A stretch of DNA of 64,000 nt. Origin: Allofranklinella schreckenbergeri. Lineage in GTDB: Bacteria; Pseudomonadota; Gammaproteobacteria; Burkholderiales; Burkholderiaceae_C. Below, one piece after another: positions 60,748 through 64,000 of this stretch. The notes beneath the pieces were generated by a model. The model saw only the letters and a list, made by a program, of their open reading frames with translations. It was not told the DNA's origin and made no database searches. The translations under genes were made by a program, and so were the position numbers. Each line of letters begins with the position of its first letter. Position 1 is the stretch's first letter. The DNA lies in assembly GCF_003703475.1 (NCBI RefSeq), contig NZ_RDQM01000003.1, forward strand, positions 124,001 through 188,000, written 5' to 3'.

Positions 60748-61737
60748 ATGTTTGCTGCACGCCGCCTTCGGGCTTTGCTTGATCCGTTCACGCTGATTTT
60801 GATTGGCGTGGTGTTGCTCGCCACGCTTTTGCCGGCGCAAGGCCGGGCCGAGGAGGGGTTTCGCTGGCTCACGCACGCTGCCATTGCTTTGCTGTTTTTC
60901 ATGCACGGGGCCAAGCTGTCGCGCCAGCAGGTGATCGCGGGGATGACGCATTGGCGGCTGCATTTGGTGATTTTTGCGTGCACGTTTGTGCTGTTTCCGC
61001 TGCTGGGCTTGCTGCTCAAGCCGCTGGCCGAGCCGCTGGTGGGGCCGTCGCTGTACATGGGCATTTTGTATATGTGCGCGCTGCCAGCGACTGTGCAATC
61101 GGCCATTGCGTTCACCTCGCTGGCGCGCGGCAATATCCCTGCGGCCATTTGCAGCGCGGCGGCTTCGAGTTTGATCGGGATTTTTCTCACCCCGCTGCTG
61201 GTGCTGTGGCTGCTGGGCGCGGGCGGCGATCAGGTCGCTGGCGGGGGCACGCTGGAGGCGATTCGCAAAATCGTGGTGCAACTGCTGATCCCCTTCGTGG
61301 CAGGGCAAATCGCCCGGCGCTGGATTGGCGACTGGGTGGCGCGCAACCGACACTGGCTCAAAAATGTGGATCAGACTTCCATCGTGCTGGTCGTCTATAC
61401 CGCCTTCAGCCAGGCCGTCAACCAGGGGCTGTGGGCGCAGGTGCCAGCCGTCAATCTGGTGGCGTTGCTGGTGCTGTGCTGCGTCATGCTGGCTATCGTG
61501 CTGGCGCTGGTGTGGTTTGTTGCCAAGGCGCTGGGCTTTGACTTGGCCGACCGCATCACCATTTTGTTTGGCGGATCGAAAAAAAGCCTGGCGACGGGCG
61601 TGCCCATGGCCCAGGTTTTGTTTTCGGCCAGCTCCATGGGGGCGATGCTGCTGCCCATCATGATCTTTCACCAAATCCAGCTCATGGTCTGCGCCGTGCT
61701 GGCGCAGCGTTTTTCGCAACGGCCGGAAGATGAATGA
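60748..61737 (+). CDS. Bile acid:sodium symporter family transporter (SLC10A7/YfeH-like)
   Basis: This 329-residue protein has about ten membrane segments. FFMHGAKLSRQQVIAGMTHW, YMCALPATVQSAIAFTSLAR and the conserved GGSKKSLATGVPMAQVLF are marks of the SLC10A7/YfeH subgroup. Substrate is unknown (organic anion or bile-acid-like). It is divergent from holC over 110 bp and is followed by repeats R18 and R19. Confidence 0.85.
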   Translation: MFAARRLRALLDPFTLILIGVVLLATLLPAQGRAEEGFRWLTHAAIALLFFMHGAKLSRQQVIAGMTHWRLHLVIFACTFVLFPLLGLLLKPLAEPLVGPSLYMGILYMCALPATVQSAIAFTSLARGNIPAAICSAAASSLIGIFLTPLLVLWLLGAGGDQVAGGGTLEAIRKIVVQLLIPFVAGQIARRWIGDWVARNRHWLKNVDQTSIVLVVYTAFSQAVNQGLWAQVPAVNLVALLVLCCVMLAIVLALVWFVAKALGFDLADRITILFGGSKKSLATGVPMAQVLFSASSMGAMLLPIMIFHQIQLMVCAVLAQRFSQRPEDE

Positions 61738-61751
61738 TGCGGATCGGGAAT

Positions 61752-61825
61752 TACATATCAAAAAGAAAATAAATCACCCTGTTTCGGCTTGATGGGCAAT
61801 GGTGTGGTTTTCTTTTGATGGATAA
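61752..61825 (+). repeat. Dispersed AT-rich intergenic element, copy R18
   Basis: TACATATCAAAAAGAAAATA, CACCCTGTTTCGGCTTGATG, GTTTTCTTTTGATGGATAA. First of a tandem pair between convergent genes. Confidence 0.85.
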
Positions 61826-61841
61826 TGCTGTAAATTGGATT

Positions 61842-61915
61842 TTGTGAATCAAAGGCTTGAAAAATGCCGTTTTATGGCTTGATAGGCATGATGCGCCATT
61901 TCCTTTGATTGATAA
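61842..61915 (+). repeat. Dispersed AT-rich intergenic element, copy R19
   Basis: TGTGAATCAAAGGCTTGAA, TGCCGTTTTATGGCTTGATA, CATTTCCTTTGATTGATAA. Second of the tandem pair, 16 bp after R18. Confidence 0.85.
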
Positions 61916-61930
61916 AAGCAGGCGTGCCGC

Positions 61931-63373
61931 CTACCCGCCCCACAGCATCATCGCATTGTGCGCAGCCATCGCCAGCACCGAAGGCAGCGCCGCCAGCAGC
62001 ACCATGCGCTGCACCCAGGCCCGCTGCTGGGCCGCTTGCAGCGGGCACAGCCGCACCGCCATCTCCACCTTGGCAGGTGAAGCCATCAACAGCAAAGCCG
62101 CGCTGACGTTGTGCGTGGCCATGAACGGCAGCAACGGCGCGCCGATTTGCAAAGCCATGCGCGCCTGGGTATCGGCCAGCATGGCATTGGCGCCAGTGTT
62201 CGAGCCTGTGACAAAACCACCCAAAGCGCCCACAAACGGCGCGAGCAGCGCATAGCCGCCGCCCAGCGATGCCAGCGCTTGCGCCAGCCGCGCCGCCATG
62301 CCCGAGAGCGATAGCACCAGCCCCAACGCGATGTACAGCACAGCCACCAAAGCCACATTGCCCCAGCCCTGCACCGCGCGGGCCAGCCGCGCCCGCGCGG
62401 TTTGCCGCCAGCCATGCCCGCCTGTGCGCCACAGCACAAAACCAATGGCCATCCACAGCCACCAGGCGGGCGAAGTCAGCACCGCGCCTGCGCCGCCATG
62501 CCAGCCCCCAACATGCAAGCCATAGCGGGCCAGCAGCAAGCCGCCCAGCACAATGGCATACGCTTGCAAAGCCGGTTTGGCCAAAGGTGGCCAGGCAGGC
62601 CAGGCCCCGGGGCGAAAGGCCAGGTGAAACCCCATCACCGCCAACGCGCCCAAAGCACCCGCAGGCGGCGTGCCCGCCAGGCTATTGGCCAGCAGCACCG
62701 CCAGCCATAAAACCTGGGCCGAAACGCTGGCCAGACCCAGCGCCTGCCAGCGTTGCCCAGGCCCGCTCGCCAGCCAGGCCGCTACCCAGCCCGCCACTAT
62801 GAAGGGGGGCAAACTCAACCAGGCCGAGGACACACCCAAGGCATCCACCGGCACCCCCGCCATCTGCGCCGCAATCAAAGTACCCGGCCCCATCGACCCC
62901 CAAGGCACGGTGCACAAGCCCAGCAACCCCACCAGCGCCGCCCGTGCGGGCGACAGCCCGAAATGCAACAGCAACGGAATGCCCACCGTCACCCCAATGC
63001 CAAAGCCGGTGACCGATTCGGCAAACGGCGTGGCCCCATGCACCACCAGCAACACCGCCGCCACGCCCGAGCCTGCGCGCTGGCGCAACCAATCCGCCAA
63101 GGCCGCTTGCGCCCCGCTGGCCTGCAACAAGTGGCTTAAAGCCAACCCGCCGCCGATGATGCAAACCACCTCCAGCACGACGGGCAGCCAGTGCAGTGCA
63201 GCGGCTTGGAGCGCTGGCGCATCAGGCAAGGCATAGGCCCCCATCCAGCCGCCCCATGCCGCCAGGCCCAGCGCCAATGCCAACCCCATCCAGGCCGCGC
63301 GCAGCGATGAAATCCCCAGGAACAAGCCCCCAAGCACCACCAGCACGGGTAACAATGCCGCCCAAGCCAACAT
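61931..63373 (-). CDS. L-lactate permease family (LldP/LctP-like) transporter
   Basis: This 480-residue membrane protein has at least twelve hydrophobic segments. Family signatures are ATPFAESVTGFGIGVTVGIP and ALGGFVTGSNTGANAMLADT. It probably imports lactate, glycolate or a related 2-hydroxy acid by proton symport. ATG 63373 is used; the longer frame to 63403 would start inside the operator region. It is divergent from an XRE-cupin regulator, its probable controller. It is shorter than the E. coli protein (551 residues). Confidence 0.87.
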   Translation of the reverse strand: MLAWAALLPVLVVLGGLFLGISSLRAAWMGLALALGLAAWGGWMGAYALPDAPALQAAALHWLPVVLEVVCIIGGGLALSHLLQASGAQAALADWLRQRAGSGVAAVLLVVHGATPFAESVTGFGIGVTVGIPLLLHFGLSPARAALVGLLGLCTVPWGSMGPGTLIAAQMAGVPVDALGVSSAWLSLPPFIVAGWVAAWLASGPGQRWQALGLASVSAQVLWLAVLLANSLAGTPPAGALGALAVMGFHLAFRPGAWPAWPPLAKPALQAYAIVLGGLLLARYGLHVGGWHGGAGAVLTSPAWWLWMAIGFVLWRTGGHGWRQTARARLARAVQGWGNVALVAVLYIALGLVLSLSGMAARLAQALASLGGGYALLAPFVGALGGFVTGSNTGANAMLADTQARMALQIGAPLLPFMATHNVSAALLLMASPAKVEMAVRLCPLQAAQQRAWVQRMVLLAALPSVLAMAAHNAMMLWGG

Positions 63374-63395
63374 GATGAATCTCCAAAATTCCCTG

Positions 63396-63418
63396 ATTTG
63401 CAAATTTTATTGCAAATA
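63396..63418. promoter_or_regulatory. Candidate operator of the permease/XRE divergent promoter
   Basis: ATTTGCAAAT (63396-63405, perfect palindrome) is followed by TATTGCAAATA (63408-63418), with TTGCAAAT repeated at 12-bp spacing. It lies between divergent start codons and is a likely binding site of the adjacent XRE regulator. Confidence 0.55.
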
Positions 63419-63446
63419 GAGGAATTGAAGGGCCGAATAAACCCTT

Positions 63447-64000
63447 ATGCGCACTCCATCCGACGATCTTCCCCGCCGTGACGCGGCCTTTGGCGCGGCC
63501 GTGCGAGCGCGGCGCGCCCAGATGGGCATTACTTTGGAACAACTGGCCCAGGCCACGGGCATTTCTCGCAGCGCGCTCTCGCGCATTGAGCGCGATGAAT
63601 TGGGCACCAGCCTGAATTACGGCTTGGCGATTGCCCAGGCCTTGGGTTGTGATCTGGCGGAACTGGTCGTGCAGGAGGCGGCGCGCATCACCCGCGCTGC
63701 CGATGTCACGCGCTACACCGATCCAGCCTCAGGCGTGCAGCGCCTGGCCCTCGCACGCCCCGCACCGGGCATGGAATGGGTGGCCTACACACTGCCGCCC
63801 GGCGCGCAAAGCAGCCATTTCGCACCCCATCCCAGCGGCACGCGAGAGGTTTTTCACATCATTGCAGGGCAAGTGCAAATCCACATGGCAGAGGAATCCT
63901 TCACCCTCAGCGCTGGCGATACGGCCACGCTGCGCGCCGACGTGCCCCACGGCTTTCGCAATATTGGTGACGAGCAAGCCCATTTCATGCTGCTGATCTC
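63447..64000 (+). CDS. XRE-family regulator with C-terminal cupin domain (partial, runs off the window)
   Basis: At least 184 residues are visible. Residues about 15-70 are an XRE helix-turn-helix (VRARRAQMGITLEQLAQATG, SRSALSRIERDELGTSLNYG), and from about 115 a cupin begins (REVFHIIAGQVQIHMAEESF, LSAGDTATLRADVPHGFRN). This domain pair is typical of regulators that sense a small metabolite through the cupin. Divergent from the lactate-permease gene with a palindromic operator between, so it probably controls that transporter and itself. The C-terminus is outside the window. Confidence 0.87.
   Translation, partial: MRTPSDDLPRRDAAFGAAVRARRAQMGITLEQLAQATGISRSALSRIERDELGTSLNYGLAIAQALGCDLAELVVQEAARITRAADVTRYTDPASGVQRLALARPAPGMEWVAYTLPPGAQSSHFAPHPSGTREVFHIIAGQVQIHMAEESFTLSAGDTATLRADVPHGFRNIGDEQAHFMLLI

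Overview
The window is 64 kb of GC-rich chromosome that looks like a betaproteobacterium of the order Burkholderiales, most likely Comamonadaceae-like. The evidence is the gene families and their order: a LivFGHM-type transporter bracketed by two acyl-CoA ligase-family genes, a DUF971 protein, SitABCD, an MCE-type lipid transporter, QueF, HolC and DUF441. I do not name a genus. There is no rRNA, prophage, transposase or CRISPR array. Almost everything is ordinary core metabolism and transport, densely packed, with two tRNA genes (Leu-CAA and Ser-GGA).

Layout. 1-1.1 kb: the tail of a probable DoxX-like protein, then an ECF sigma factor with its zinc-motif anti-sigma factor. 1.2-3.2 kb: tRNA-Leu, cysM, and a Nudix hydrolase joined in frame to a TusA-like sulfur-carrier domain. 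3.5-12 kb (minus strand): a seven-gene operon with an AMP-ligase, LivG, LivH, LivM, a binding protein, LivF and a PaaK-like ligase whose phosphate-binding loop is degenerate. 12.5-17.2 kb: aroC, a siderophore receptor and an aminotransferase. 17.6-21.4 kb: a manganese/iron SitABCD importer with an MntR-like operator. 21.6-25 kb: a glycosyltransferase and a heme/hemoglobin receptor with a Fur-like box. 25.3-29 kb: an MCE lipid-transport operon. 29.2-33 kb: thiE-thiD, an orphan TRAP binding protein and a DMT exporter. 33.2-40.5 kb: tRNA-Ser, a glycine-zipper lipoprotein, dut, an alpha/beta hydrolase, 3-hydroxybutyrate dehydrogenase, upp, a HIT protein, a UvrD-like helicase and DUF971. 40.7-45.9 kb: a BMP-type nucleoside importer. 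46-53.2 kb: queF, crcB, tfoX-like and small genes, with three valine-catabolism genes (mmsB, an acyl-CoA dehydrogenase, mmsA) dispersed among them on one strand. 53.5-64 kb: a zinc-ribbon protein, a lower-GC DMT/LysR pair, hemW, pldA, a Fur-family regulator, a hypothetical gene overlapping holC, a bile-acid-symporter-family protein, and a lactate-permease-family gene divergent from an XRE-cupin regulator that runs off the window.

The most striking feature is not a gene. At least 19 copies of one AT-rich intergenic element of about 70-80 bp are scattered through the window, roughly one per 3.4 kb, in both orientations. Each has inverted ends (left AAATCAAARGAAAA, right TTTTCCTTTGATTTG) around a core close to TGCCTGTTTCGGCATGAT. 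They sit between genes, including inside three transport operons, and in three places occur as pairs. No transposase or protein-coding content is associated with them here. I regard this family as the candidate undescribed system.

A second regulatory theme is a TTTGCAAA-type palindrome. It is present twice upstream of mmsA, at the lactate-permease/XRE divergent promoter, and in related form upstream of the helicase gene.
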